A stretch of DNA of 64,000 bases from positions 1-64,000 of the forward strand of contig CAZICM010000006.1 of assembly GCA_964537685.1 (NCBI GenBank), written 5' to 3'. This document shows, in pieces, positions 36,601 through 44,643 of this stretch. This DNA comes from CAZICM01 sp964537685 (GTDB taxonomy: Bacteria > Myxococcota_A > Polyangia > Polyangiales > Polyangiaceae). Both the position numbers and the translations under genes were made by a program. How positions within the stretch are numbered: position 1 is the first letter of the stretch; every line of letters starts with the position of its first letter. Below the pieces are notes generated by a model. That model was not told the origin of the DNA. It was given only the letters and a program-made list of their open reading frames with translations, and searched no databases.

Positions 36601-37828
36601 TCGGATAGCGGTATTGAACAACCATCGTGCGGCCATCGCCCTTGGGAATAGGCGTAAGCCATTCGGTGTAGCCGACGATGACCGTTACTGTCTGGCCAGG
36701 GGAAATCATCGGAATGGTGCCGCGGAGCCAGCCTTCGCCCGCCCATTCCAGCACTTCAGAAGCCGAGGCCGTTCCCGATGGAGTGCGGGACGCGAGCGCG
36801 ATATGGCCTTCGGACATCGAGTCGCCGCGCATGGACGCGAAGCGGGAGACGATGGCGCCGGGCGGCAGGGCCATGCGGAAATCGCCCGAGACCGCTTCGC
36901 TGCCTGCGTTGAAGAAGGTGGTGCGGACTTCGGTTTCAGCGACTTCCCGCGTCACCGTGGCTTTGACATCGTGAGAGCGGATGGTGAGCGGAGAGCCGGC
37001 TTCGGCGTTGGCGGTGGCTGTCGGCCTTCCCCACAGTTCGCCCACGGCCCGGCGGGGAGGCCCTTTTGCGGCCCAGGGAGCCGCCATTCCGCCTGTCCAG
37101 TCATCGAAGCCGCGTTCAGGTGCGACGCTTACTTTTTCGCCCGCGACCGTAGCCGTTTCGCCTGCCTGCACGGAATTCTCGCCGCCGCCCCGGGCGCGCA
37201 CGGTGATTTCGGCGTTGGATGCGTACAGCTTTGCGCCTTGCGGGTTTTGCTTGGGCCGTTCGATGCCGGCGCTCGCGCCGCTCAAGATGCCGGTTGCGCC
37301 GCCCACATCGACTTCGGTGCGCGCGCCTAAGGCGCCCTGAGCAAAGATTCTTCCAAACTCGAGGACCGCTCCTTTTTCCGTGAGCACCAATTTAGAATTT
37401 TTATCAATAACGAAAGTGCTGCCGTCATCGAGCCGGAGCCGGGCGCGGCCATCGGCGTCGGTTTCAACCGTATCGCCCACGGACAAACGCCGGATCTTCC
37501 GGACATCGTCGCCCTTGGCGAACACGCCCGCGTGAATGGCCGACAAATCCGCGATGGTTGGCACAAGCGGTTTGCCGAGCGATGGCTTTTGATTGCGAAT
37601 GATAAAAAACGAAAGCGCAATCACCGCGATAGAACCCAGAATCGCGAACAGGCGAGGCGCCGAGAAAAATCCTTCGTTGCCTTTGCCCGTGATGTGCTCG
37701 AGGCGCGGCAGGCCCTCGTTGCCGCTGCCGCCGGAACCAGCGATCGGAGCGTCCGGATCGCCTATCCATTCGGCTGTATCCGTCGTCTCGCCCCTGGTCA
37801 TGATGACCCGTCGTTGTTGTGCGCTCAC
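33629..37828 (-). CDS. Giant FecR-like/VIT/VWA/TPR membrane protein
   Basis: 1399 residues. Order of parts: acidic N-terminus, one membrane helix (FAILGSIAVIALSFFII, ~62-78), a FecR-like segment (VGDTVETDADGRARLRLDDG), a VIT domain (~270-400: VTREVAETEVRTTFFNAG, PPGAIVSRF), and a VWA domain (~505-680) with an intact MIDAS motif LVLDTSASM and a DG near IYIGDGWPT. Then an AgmX/TonB-C-like segment (NLSIDGDGKADDVKVRGV...RCVKVVVEGLIFP) and TPR-like repeats to ~1260. VIT/VWA proteins bind partners through the metal site. The start overlaps the stop of the paralogue at 37825 (ATGA), so the pair is coupled. Confidence 0.82.
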   Translation of the reverse strand: MSAQQRRVIMTRGETTDTAEWIGDPDAPIAGSGGSGNEGLPRLEHITGKGNEGFFSAPRLFAILGSIAVIALSFFIIRNQKPSLGKPLVPTIADLSAIHAGVFAKGDDVRKIRRLSVGDTVETDADGRARLRLDDGSTFVIDKNSKLVLTEKGAVLEFGRIFAQGALGARTEVDVGGATGILSGASAGIERPKQNPQGAKLYASNAEITVRARGGGENSVQAGETATVAGEKVSVAPERGFDDWTGGMAAPWAAKGPPRRAVGELWGRPTATANAEAGSPLTIRSHDVKATVTREVAETEVRTTFFNAGSEAVSGDFRMALPPGAIVSRFASMRGDSMSEGHIALASRTPSGTASASEVLEWAGEGWLRGTIPMISPGQTVTVIVGYTEWLTPIPKGDGRTMVVQYRYPMVSDAAPPLIGEFSATVDASPSRPVSMASGFFARVNGQSIEVRRPDFRPSADLVVDIEIEPWKFPARIYAAPPTVADDAGGTIVVRTETPAAAREDGVTLALVLDTSASMEPALLDASRALVEAVMSGLGTRDRAIVIAADQLTKPVGPNAIGPVDDARRKAVSQALSQLSPGGATDLGRALEAAADALPANAPAAMVIYIGDGWPTVGDGSVDLIHARLARRPGGAPRLGAVAVGPLVNKFALAALTRGSGPLFEIADSADAARVAIGLIADALQPTVAGVEIDFGPEVERIYPRGTRAALAGETVMAVGRVRGPLPNEITFRYRDAQGEHVEKRALSIERAVSEADITRRWASARVEEIALKGKGREAATDVALRAGLLTPWTGWLISGPETYIPSSLQTRMLDLSAGPEGGFAAAFSTPRGSYGTLTNIPHETDEDSAEENENAYKSSVAQAAGRIIDEASDAVRACRDSRAALRPELSGSLDINLSIDGDGKADDVKVRGVAGADDEALNRCVKVVVEGLIFPSSGLKVTIEVKRRIDLPPPRATLKGRKCSATSTLPMPLRRGVWQERISRGTPSTVYIEAKQSCELPTWTDRRALLELILLFNEDGLWRVGVARELDKAGEADAAALLRREAVRRARTPEELRSIKIALVGDEHYPVGTFRKQYNAANDDQGRLAIVRRFLAIAPHDARLHRRLLSLLEALEMKQELGSEIQLVRRDPFADAGLLADCASALRRTGDENEARRTFGELAERAPADPWARAFLGDRLRNEGWFDDASLAYTVLEQLVPDEPAAILRLALAHSGAGRLDIAQRMLARVAQTGGRAGDAQLGELASRLAHVLLAEARAKPDVAKSDAERLVRSALELPYPQGATVIVLRTPAGSLPIEATLSRGPKGAREEIKPEIAATGIGLYTLRLDPGDTTDAVLKLRRAKELPPARSTKVLIDALVPGGNGNPPKRITTEIELPSTGKPVEFRWNQSAWEKIE

Positions 37829-40800
37829 GGTACGACCTCCCGGACTTGTCCGCCTGTGACCGAAAATCGTTGTGTGGTCCGTCCATCGCGGACAAAGCGA
37901 ATCGGCATCTTCACAATCTTTTCTCCCTCGCCTGCCTCATCAAACACGACGGTAAACCACGCCTGCGCTGAGAGGCGTGCTGCGTGTTCCAGTTCGTCCG
38001 GCTCAAGCCTGATTTCTACGAAGACATCCGCGCGCTCGGGCAGCATGACCTGCGCGATGCCCAAGCTTTGATCGCTGTCGGGTGCCGGCATCGGCGCTCC
38101 CAGTGCGTTGCTCCACAGCGTCGGATGAAATTCGGGGTGCGACCACATCAGCGTTGCCCGCACCTTCGCGCTGACCTTGGCCTGCGATCCGCGCTCTGCG
38201 CTGAGCACGCGATCGGTGCGGGCCAGCAAGGCTTTTTCTTCGTCCTTCTTGCCCGCATCCCGGGCCGCGATGCGTCCCCACGCAAGGTAGGTTGCCGCAA
38301 TCGATCGGGCGATGCGGGCCGGCCCGGAATCGGCATCAGGCGAACCGGCCTGCGCGCCTTTTTCTGTCCATTTCACGGCCTCTTCGAGCTTGCCCAAACC
38401 TTCGGCCGATGCAGCGAGCAGCAGCGGAACGCTTGCATCATCGGGCGTCAGCTTGGCCAATGTTTCGTATTGGCGCGCCGCATCCGCATACCAGCCATGA
38501 GCCCTGAGCAGATCGCCCAGCCTGCGTCTCGCCGTTGGATCGTCGGGTGAAAATTCGACGATTTCGCCAAAGGTTCTCCTCGCCTCGAGCTCGTCGGATT
38601 GTTTTTGCTCGGGAGCCTCGGCCCGCGCCGCAAGCCTTAAATAAAGCTCGCCGATGGCTGTGCGAAGGCGGGCATCGGCATCGGGCCTCACCCTTAGCGT
38701 CCGCGCCAAAGCCCTCGCGCCCGCGTCGTCGCCCGCATCTTCCAAGGCATAGAGCAGCTTGATCAAAAGCTCGAAATCGTCTGGCCATTGCTGCGTCAGC
38801 ACCCTCAGCTTGGCCACCCGGTCGGACGGCGATTTCGATTCTTTAAGCAGCTTCTCGATGATGCCCGGATCGGCGCTTTTCAAATCGAGAGCCTGATGCA
38901 GTTCGCGGGCCTGCTCGGCTGTTTTCACCCGCGCGACAAGACCGCGGTACAGCACATCGGCCGCTCCCCGATCGTTCCACATCAAACGCCAAAGCTGCAC
39001 CCGTCCCGTCACCGTGGGCACAGCATTGAGCATCAGCGACAAGAGCCGGCTGCGCTCGCGGAAGGTTGGCGCTTCGCACAAAAAGAGGGCGTTTCCGTAC
39101 ACAGCGGCCACGCGGTCGATGCGGCCCGCCGCGCTTGCAAGCCTCTCGTTCCACAGGGCAATTCGCTCGTCCAGAGGCAGGCGCGAGGCAGCTCCGCACA
39201 AGCGCACGCTGTGTCCCACTTCGCCGAGTTCGATAGAGATGGTGGTTCTCTGAACAGGGTCGGCAACAAAGCGGCCGCTGTCCTTGGTGTTGGCCGTTTC
39301 CGTGAGGGTTGTCGTGTCGCCTGCTACCGCCGGAGGCTGGGAATTATCCAGGTAGCCGTCTCCATCCCATTCCAGTCTGTTCCCGCTTTTTTCGCCGCCT
39401 TGCCCTTGAACAGCCGCTGTTGTTGGAGCAGGTGGAGCTCCATTCGTTGAGCCCCCGTAAAAGCCGCGATCCGCAGGCTTTGCCGCGTTCTTCGCGTCGC
39501 TTTTGACGCCGCCTCCAAAGGCTGGACTCTGCCGCGCGGGTTTGGGTATCGGTGCCTCTTGGGCCGCAGGAGGAAGCAATATGGGCTTTTCAGGCGCCTT
39601 CCCGCCGCCCGGCGGCGCTCGTTCTTCCACTGCAGCCATTGCCGTCGCCGCGGCCATCGGTTCCTTCGGCACATCGGCGCTTTGAGGTTCAGGAGCGGCC
39701 ACCACACTCACGGGTGCGCTCTTGTCCTCCTGACTCCTCAGCAAACCATCGAGAATCCCCTTCTTTTTCCCTTCATAACTTGAGCCGGGGCCTCTGGCCT
39801 TCGCGCGCCGCTTTTCGAATTCATCCCGCTCATCGCCTGTCATTTCGCGAAACGTCGGCACATAGAGCGAAGTCGCGGGCGTGATGATTCCATGCCGCGA
39901 TCCCAAATCGACAATCGCCGCGCGGCCCGTACCTTCATCGATCATTTCAAATAGCCGTGCCATCGCCCAGCGCCTCGCCATATCGCCGTGGTCATCAATC
40001 GACACCGGCAACAGGGTTTGGTTCTCGGTTCCCAGCGGGCTCTGAATTTTTACGGTTGTGGGTGTTTTCGCTCCTTCGGCGAGGCGGCCGATCATCACCA
40101 GTGTCTCGTCCGCCGCCACGGCTCCCAAATCGCGGGGAAACACCCGTTCCACGCCGGGCCCCAAATCGATGGATGTGCCCAAGAGCGCCGGCCGTTCAGC
40201 CTGTTCCAGCAATCGGAGCGCGGCGCGTGAAGCCGTGTGCGCATCGCTTACCCGTTCGGCAAATGCACCTCGGGATAGACCGCTCAAGATGCCCATATCG
40301 GCCGTGTCGCCGATGCCCATCGCAAAGATACGCACGGGCCTTGGAAGCTTGGCCATCCGCTCCCTCAGCTCGGCCAGGCTAAGCTCGCCCACCGTGGGCG
40401 ATCCGTCCCCGATATACACAATCGCCGATCGCCGATCGCCCGCTGGATCGAGGGCCGCAGCCGCTTGAGCCAGCATCGCTCCCATATCCGTTGCGCCTCC
40501 CCGGCTGCGCGCGGACAGCGCCGACAGGACTTCGTCGCGCAGGTTGTTGTCGACAGGGCTTAGTTTGCTTTTGCTCGCCACGATCGGGGTGAGCTGGGCA
40601 TCGCCCGCAAAGACAATAACCCGGTCTTTGGTGCCCAAATGCTCGAGCAGGGCCGCGGCGGCCGCTCTCGCGATGGAAAGCGAACCCGCATCCGTGCCGG
40701 CCGAAGTATCGATGACCAGCGCGAGATCCAAGCCTTCTTTGGGCGCCGGCAATTGACTCGCCCGCAGCGGGACGAGCACATAATCCGCTTCGGTCTTCGA

Positions 40801-42189
40801 CCTCTTTCTCGCTTCCGAGCGCTCTTCGGGAGGCAGCGATTCCAAATCGATCCAATGCGGTGCGGTGTAGGCCCGCGTCTGCGCCGCACCGTCGTCGAAT
40901 AGCTCCACCGCAAGATCGGCCCGCGGCGTTAAATCTTGAGCTCTCACAATGACGGTTTGCCCTTCGCGCACAGCGGCCATTCCGGCCCGCACTTCCTTCG
41001 CGCCGCTCTTTTCCAGGTCGATCGATACCGTCAGCTCTTCGATATGCGGCAGCGATCCTTCAGAGCCCTCCGCCGCCATTGGATACACATACATGCGGCG
41101 CTGTCCGAGCGGCCCTGTGCGGCTCAGCCATTCGCCGTATTGCACGACCACACGCCGGGTTTCGCCTGGCTTGATCGGATACAGCCTCGCCCGGTATACG
41201 CCCGGCGCATCCCACTCGAGCAGCGCCGGATCTTCTGTCGAACCCGCATAGACATTGCTTTGATATTGAGCTTCAGCGCTCGCTTTTTCCTTGACCCGCC
41301 CAAAGACAAGCGCGCCGTTGCGATCGACCCCGAAGCGATGAAGCACCGCGCCTTCGGGCGTGCGGAACCGGTAGATGCCTTCGACCACTTCAGAGCTTGA
41401 ATTGAAAAAATATTCATCAACTTCGGTCAGCGCGAAATCGCCCTCGATATGAACGCGCACATCGACGCGCTGAATAGCCAGAGGAGCATGCGGAGCACCT
41501 TGATCGCCCGGCTTTCGCGCACCCACGGTGCCCACGCCAAAGGGCGAAGGCTGAGCCGTCCGATCGGTGGTCGCAAGGCCGCCTGTCCAGTCTTCCCATG
41601 TCAGCGCCGCTTGCACCTTGGCCTGGGCTTGTCCGGCCTTTCCTTGCACATGCAGCGTCTCGCCCGCGCGCGCTCCCGGGTTTTTTTCGAGCCCCGCAGT
41701 CTTTACCTCGCCCGCGAGCACATACACATCTGTTGCATCTTGAGCGGGCTGCACATCGATGCTCGCGCGCACATGCGAAAGCTCCAGCGGGCCTGAAGGC
41801 GTAAGCAATTGCTGTGTTACCCCGGGCGGCGTGTCGATAAACACGCGCCCCTGGCCGAGCTCGATGGCGTCCGCATGCAGGACAAGCTTCGCCGGCCCCC
41901 GCACCAAGAGCGTCGCGCCCGCATCGCGTCTCAGCCACGCGAGCCCCTCTTCGCCCACGGAAATGGTTTCGCCGTCCACCAAGCGCTCGCGCGGAAAAGG
42001 AGACCGTTCTTTTTCCCCGGGCGGCGTCACCGTGACCGAGCGCCGCACCGTTCTCAGTTCGGCCCATGTGAGCGAACGAGGCAGAAGTTCGCGCTCGGCC
42101 GGGCCACAGCCCACAGCGGAAGCGAACACCAAAAACAAAAGCCCAGCCGTAGCAGGCAGCGGGCGGGCGGATCGCTTGACCAAAAGCAT
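37825..42189 (-). CDS. Giant FecR-like/VIT/VWA/TPR lipoprotein, paralogue
   Basis: 1454 residues from ATG 42189, chosen because it gives a clean signal ending LVFASAVGC; a longer frame to 42291 adds an implausible N-terminus. Same domain order as its neighbour: FecR-like (VGEEGLAWLRRDAGATLLVR), VIT (VHIEGDFALTEVDEYFFNSS), VWA and a TPR tail. The MIDAS reads DTSAG, so the second Ser of DxSxS is Gly and metal binding may be impaired. It is anchored as a lipoprotein while its partner has a membrane helix. That difference suggests the two act on different membranes or leaflets (inference). Confidence 0.82.
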   Translation of the reverse strand: MLLVKRSARPLPATAGLLFLVFASAVGCGPAERELLPRSLTWAELRTVRRSVTVTPPGEKERSPFPRERLVDGETISVGEEGLAWLRRDAGATLLVRGPAKLVLHADAIELGQGRVFIDTPPGVTQQLLTPSGPLELSHVRASIDVQPAQDATDVYVLAGEVKTAGLEKNPGARAGETLHVQGKAGQAQAKVQAALTWEDWTGGLATTDRTAQPSPFGVGTVGARKPGDQGAPHAPLAIQRVDVRVHIEGDFALTEVDEYFFNSSSEVVEGIYRFRTPEGAVLHRFGVDRNGALVFGRVKEKASAEAQYQSNVYAGSTEDPALLEWDAPGVYRARLYPIKPGETRRVVVQYGEWLSRTGPLGQRRMYVYPMAAEGSEGSLPHIEELTVSIDLEKSGAKEVRAGMAAVREGQTVIVRAQDLTPRADLAVELFDDGAAQTRAYTAPHWIDLESLPPEERSEARKRSKTEADYVLVPLRASQLPAPKEGLDLALVIDTSAGTDAGSLSIARAAAAALLEHLGTKDRVIVFAGDAQLTPIVASKSKLSPVDNNLRDEVLSALSARSRGGATDMGAMLAQAAAALDPAGDRRSAIVYIGDGSPTVGELSLAELRERMAKLPRPVRIFAMGIGDTADMGILSGLSRGAFAERVSDAHTASRAALRLLEQAERPALLGTSIDLGPGVERVFPRDLGAVAADETLVMIGRLAEGAKTPTTVKIQSPLGTENQTLLPVSIDDHGDMARRWAMARLFEMIDEGTGRAAIVDLGSRHGIITPATSLYVPTFREMTGDERDEFEKRRAKARGPGSSYEGKKKGILDGLLRSQEDKSAPVSVVAAPEPQSADVPKEPMAAATAMAAVEERAPPGGGKAPEKPILLPPAAQEAPIPKPARQSPAFGGGVKSDAKNAAKPADRGFYGGSTNGAPPAPTTAAVQGQGGEKSGNRLEWDGDGYLDNSQPPAVAGDTTTLTETANTKDSGRFVADPVQRTTISIELGEVGHSVRLCGAASRLPLDERIALWNERLASAAGRIDRVAAVYGNALFLCEAPTFRERSRLLSLMLNAVPTVTGRVQLWRLMWNDRGAADVLYRGLVARVKTAEQARELHQALDLKSADPGIIEKLLKESKSPSDRVAKLRVLTQQWPDDFELLIKLLYALEDAGDDAGARALARTLRVRPDADARLRTAIGELYLRLAARAEAPEQKQSDELEARRTFGEIVEFSPDDPTARRRLGDLLRAHGWYADAARQYETLAKLTPDDASVPLLLAASAEGLGKLEEAVKWTEKGAQAGSPDADSGPARIARSIAATYLAWGRIAARDAGKKDEEKALLARTDRVLSAERGSQAKVSAKVRATLMWSHPEFHPTLWSNALGAPMPAPDSDQSLGIAQVMLPERADVFVEIRLEPDELEHAARLSAQAWFTVVFDEAGEGEKIVKMPIRFVRDGRTTQRFSVTGGQVREVVP

Positions 42190-42324
42190 GGGCAAAAGCC
42201 TGTGATGAATGTTTGCGGAAATGGGCCGGGCGTGGCCAATGTAACAAAAAGCAGCAGGCCCGATCGTTTCCAATGCGGGCCTGCTGTTCATCCTGGAGCG
42301 CCATCTGATTGGCGCGGCAGGTTT

Positions 42325-44310
42325 TTATTGCGGAGGCGCCTGCTTGAGCGCGTTCTTCAGAATCGTGAATTCAACGCGCCGGTTCTTCTGGCGGCCTGGG
42401 TTGGTCTTGTTATCGGCGATGGGCTTGCTCGGGCCGTAACCCTTCGCGGTAAAGCGGTTTTTATCGATGCCGCCCTTTTCGATGAGATGCTTCACAACGG
42501 CTTCCGCGCGCTTCTGCGACAGCTCGGTGTTCTGCTTCTCGTTGCCCACGTTGTCGGTATGTCCGCCAACCTCGACCAGCGTGATTTCAGGATGCAGCTT
42601 GAACACGCTTGTGACGGCGTCGAGAACGGCAAAGCTGCCCGCGCCCGTGATCTTGTCGCTGCCCGTCGCAAACTCGATCTTTTGGAGGATCTTGATTTCG
42701 CTGTCCGTAATTTGAACGAGTGACGGACCTTTATCGGGACATCCATCGGTGTCCTCAAAGCCGTTCACGTTCTCGGGCACCTTCGGGCACTTGTCGGCCG
42801 TGTCGGGAATGCCGTCTTTATCTGTGTCAGGCACTTCATCCGGGCAGCCGTCTTCGTCCTTGAAGCCGTTCTTGATCTCCGGCGCATCGATACATTCGTC
42901 GCCGTCATCCGGAATGCCATCCCGGTCGTTATCCGGATCGGGGCAGCCGTCGGTATCTTCAAAGCCGTCGGTATCCTCGGCCGCATCGAGGCACTTGTCG
43001 ATCGGATCGGGTACGCCGTCTTGATCCTTATCGGCGCAGCCGTAGTACTCCTTGACCCGCACCTTGCCGAACTGATCGGGACACTTATCGTCAGCGTCCG
43101 GAATGCCGTCTTTATCCTTGTCAGGCACTTCATCCGGACAGCCATCGTCGTCCTTCAAGCCGTTGATCACCTCGGCCTGCATCGGGCACTTGTCGTCGCT
43201 GTCCTTGATCTTGTCCTGATCGTTATCGTCTTCCGGACAGCCATCCGTGTCTTCAAATCCGTCCTTGTCTTCCTTGTCGGTCGGACACTGATCTTCTTTG
43301 TCGTTCAAGCCGTCGGCGTCTTTGTCGCCGACCTCGTACACATAGCCAACACCCGCAAGCGCGCGGAATTTAGGAACGCCCACGCCCTGCAAAATGCCCG
43401 CGCCGCCGCCCGCCGTGAACACCAGGCCCATCGATACAGGCGTGACTTGAATACCGCCGTCCACCTCGAGGGTATTGGTGCCGTTCTTCGTGTTGAACTG
43501 CGTCGACCCATAACCTTCGGCGAGCACGCGGAAGAGCGGGCTCACTTGATAGCCAACGCCCGCGCCATACCGGAATTCAACGGGGCCCACGGTCGTCGAT
43601 CCGAGGCGCGCCTCGCCGCGGTACACGCCGCGCAGGTTTGCGCCAAAGCTCAGCGGGCCGGAGCTTCCATCGAAGATGCCCTTAAGGCCAACCGTCACCG
43701 GCGATGAGTTGCCGATGTATTGATTCTCCGCCATCAAATGCCCGACCGAACCGCTCACATCGAGCGCCGCGCCGAACACATAAGAATCCGTCGGTTCACC
43801 CCACAGCCTCGCCTTCACCTCGAGCGTCGGATCGCCCACGGCAAATGTTTTCAGGCCATCGGGCGAAGGGCTTCCATCGGTGACATCGATGCCGTCGCCG
43901 CTCACATAGGCCAAAGGCAATCGCAGGCCCACCTGCACCCTGCGCACAGGCGTCAGCGAACCCATCACATCAAACTGAAAGTAGTCCTTGATGACGTTTA
44001 CATCCGTCGTCTGAAGCGTATTGGGCTCATCGCAATTTTCTTGCGAGCGGCAGCTCTTCAGCACGAAAGGAAGATTGGCGTAGTTGAACATCACGCCGGC
44101 CGAGAACGCCATTTGGCCTTCCGTGCGCGCGCCCGTGACCGAAAAATAATTTCTTGGCCCGGGAGCCGGTTCAAAGCGCTGAACCGAAAATTCTCCTTCC
44201 GCGGCCGTGGCATCCTGCGTCTGTTGCGCCCCGGCTGTGGACGGCGCGAGCGCCGCAAGAAGCGGAACGCCGAAAGTCATTAGAAGGCAGATGGCGCGCT
44301 GGGTTCTCAT
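42325..44310 (-). CDS. OmpA-family outer-membrane protein with thrombospondin type-3 repeats
   Basis: 661 residues. Signal peptide to TAGAQQ; an N-terminal beta-barrel-like domain (~30-320); about ten Asp-rich type-3 repeats (DKDKDGIPDADDKCP and variants, ~325-520) that should bind calcium; and a C-terminal OmpA peptidoglycan-binding domain (VGGHTDNVGNEKQNTELSQK, AKGYGPSKPI). It would tether the outer membrane to peptidoglycan. It is upstream of, and on the same strand as, the VIT/VWA pair, with a 135-bp gap. Confidence 0.93.
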   Translation of the reverse strand: MRTQRAICLLMTFGVPLLAALAPSTAGAQQTQDATAAEGEFSVQRFEPAPGPRNYFSVTGARTEGQMAFSAGVMFNYANLPFVLKSCRSQENCDEPNTLQTTDVNVIKDYFQFDVMGSLTPVRRVQVGLRLPLAYVSGDGIDVTDGSPSPDGLKTFAVGDPTLEVKARLWGEPTDSYVFGAALDVSGSVGHLMAENQYIGNSSPVTVGLKGIFDGSSGPLSFGANLRGVYRGEARLGSTTVGPVEFRYGAGVGYQVSPLFRVLAEGYGSTQFNTKNGTNTLEVDGGIQVTPVSMGLVFTAGGGAGILQGVGVPKFRALAGVGYVYEVGDKDADGLNDKEDQCPTDKEDKDGFEDTDGCPEDDNDQDKIKDSDDKCPMQAEVINGLKDDDGCPDEVPDKDKDGIPDADDKCPDQFGKVRVKEYYGCADKDQDGVPDPIDKCLDAAEDTDGFEDTDGCPDPDNDRDGIPDDGDECIDAPEIKNGFKDEDGCPDEVPDTDKDGIPDTADKCPKVPENVNGFEDTDGCPDKGPSLVQITDSEIKILQKIEFATGSDKITGAGSFAVLDAVTSVFKLHPEITLVEVGGHTDNVGNEKQNTELSQKRAEAVVKHLIEKGGIDKNRFTAKGYGPSKPIADNKTNPGRQKNRRVEFTILKNALKQAPPQ

Positions 44311-44643
44311 TCATCCTCGCTTGATGCTTGATCCGGTGGGCCAGGGGCGAACGGCACGATACTACGCGGGCACTGCAAACGGCCGTTCGGCGGCTCAAGT
44401 CCGACCTGAAATCTCTCCAAAACGAGTGCGCTTGCCAAGAGGGTTATCGAGGGTCAAGGGCGAACACGGCAGGTAGGTGCGGGCTTTGTTGGGTATTGCT
44501 GGGCAAAGCAAAGCAAAACCGGCTTGACCACGCGGTGCGGGCGTGAGAGATGGCGGCTTGCCCATCCTTTGAATGGGTATATCCAATGAACGCATCCACC
44601 TGGAGAGCGTCGCCGGAAGGTAATCGGAAGGGAAATCGCATCG
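44311..44643. promoter_or_regulatory. Divergent intergenic region, ompA-like and barrel genes
   Basis: 333 bp between the OmpA gene (minus) and the barrel gene (plus), so it must hold two promoters. It contains CCCATCCTTTGAATGGG at about 44560-44576 (5-bp stem, 7-nt loop). No consensus promoter stands out. Confidence 0.4.

Noticed and set aside
36614..37330. 238-codon plus-strand frame inside the VIT/VWA gene
   Set aside because: Arg/Gly/Ala-rich antisense shadow; the minus strand encodes the VIT domain there.
41417..42304. 295-codon open frame on the minus strand overlapping the start of the VIT/VWA lipoprotein
   Set aside because: Arg/Ala/Gly/Cys-rich shadow in another frame; the true gene has a lipobox and recognisable FecR/VIT domains in the same DNA.
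42700..43320. Repeated Asp-rich DNA in the OmpA gene considered as a separate repeat element
   Set aside because: It encodes type-3 calcium-binding repeats in frame; no independent element is needed.
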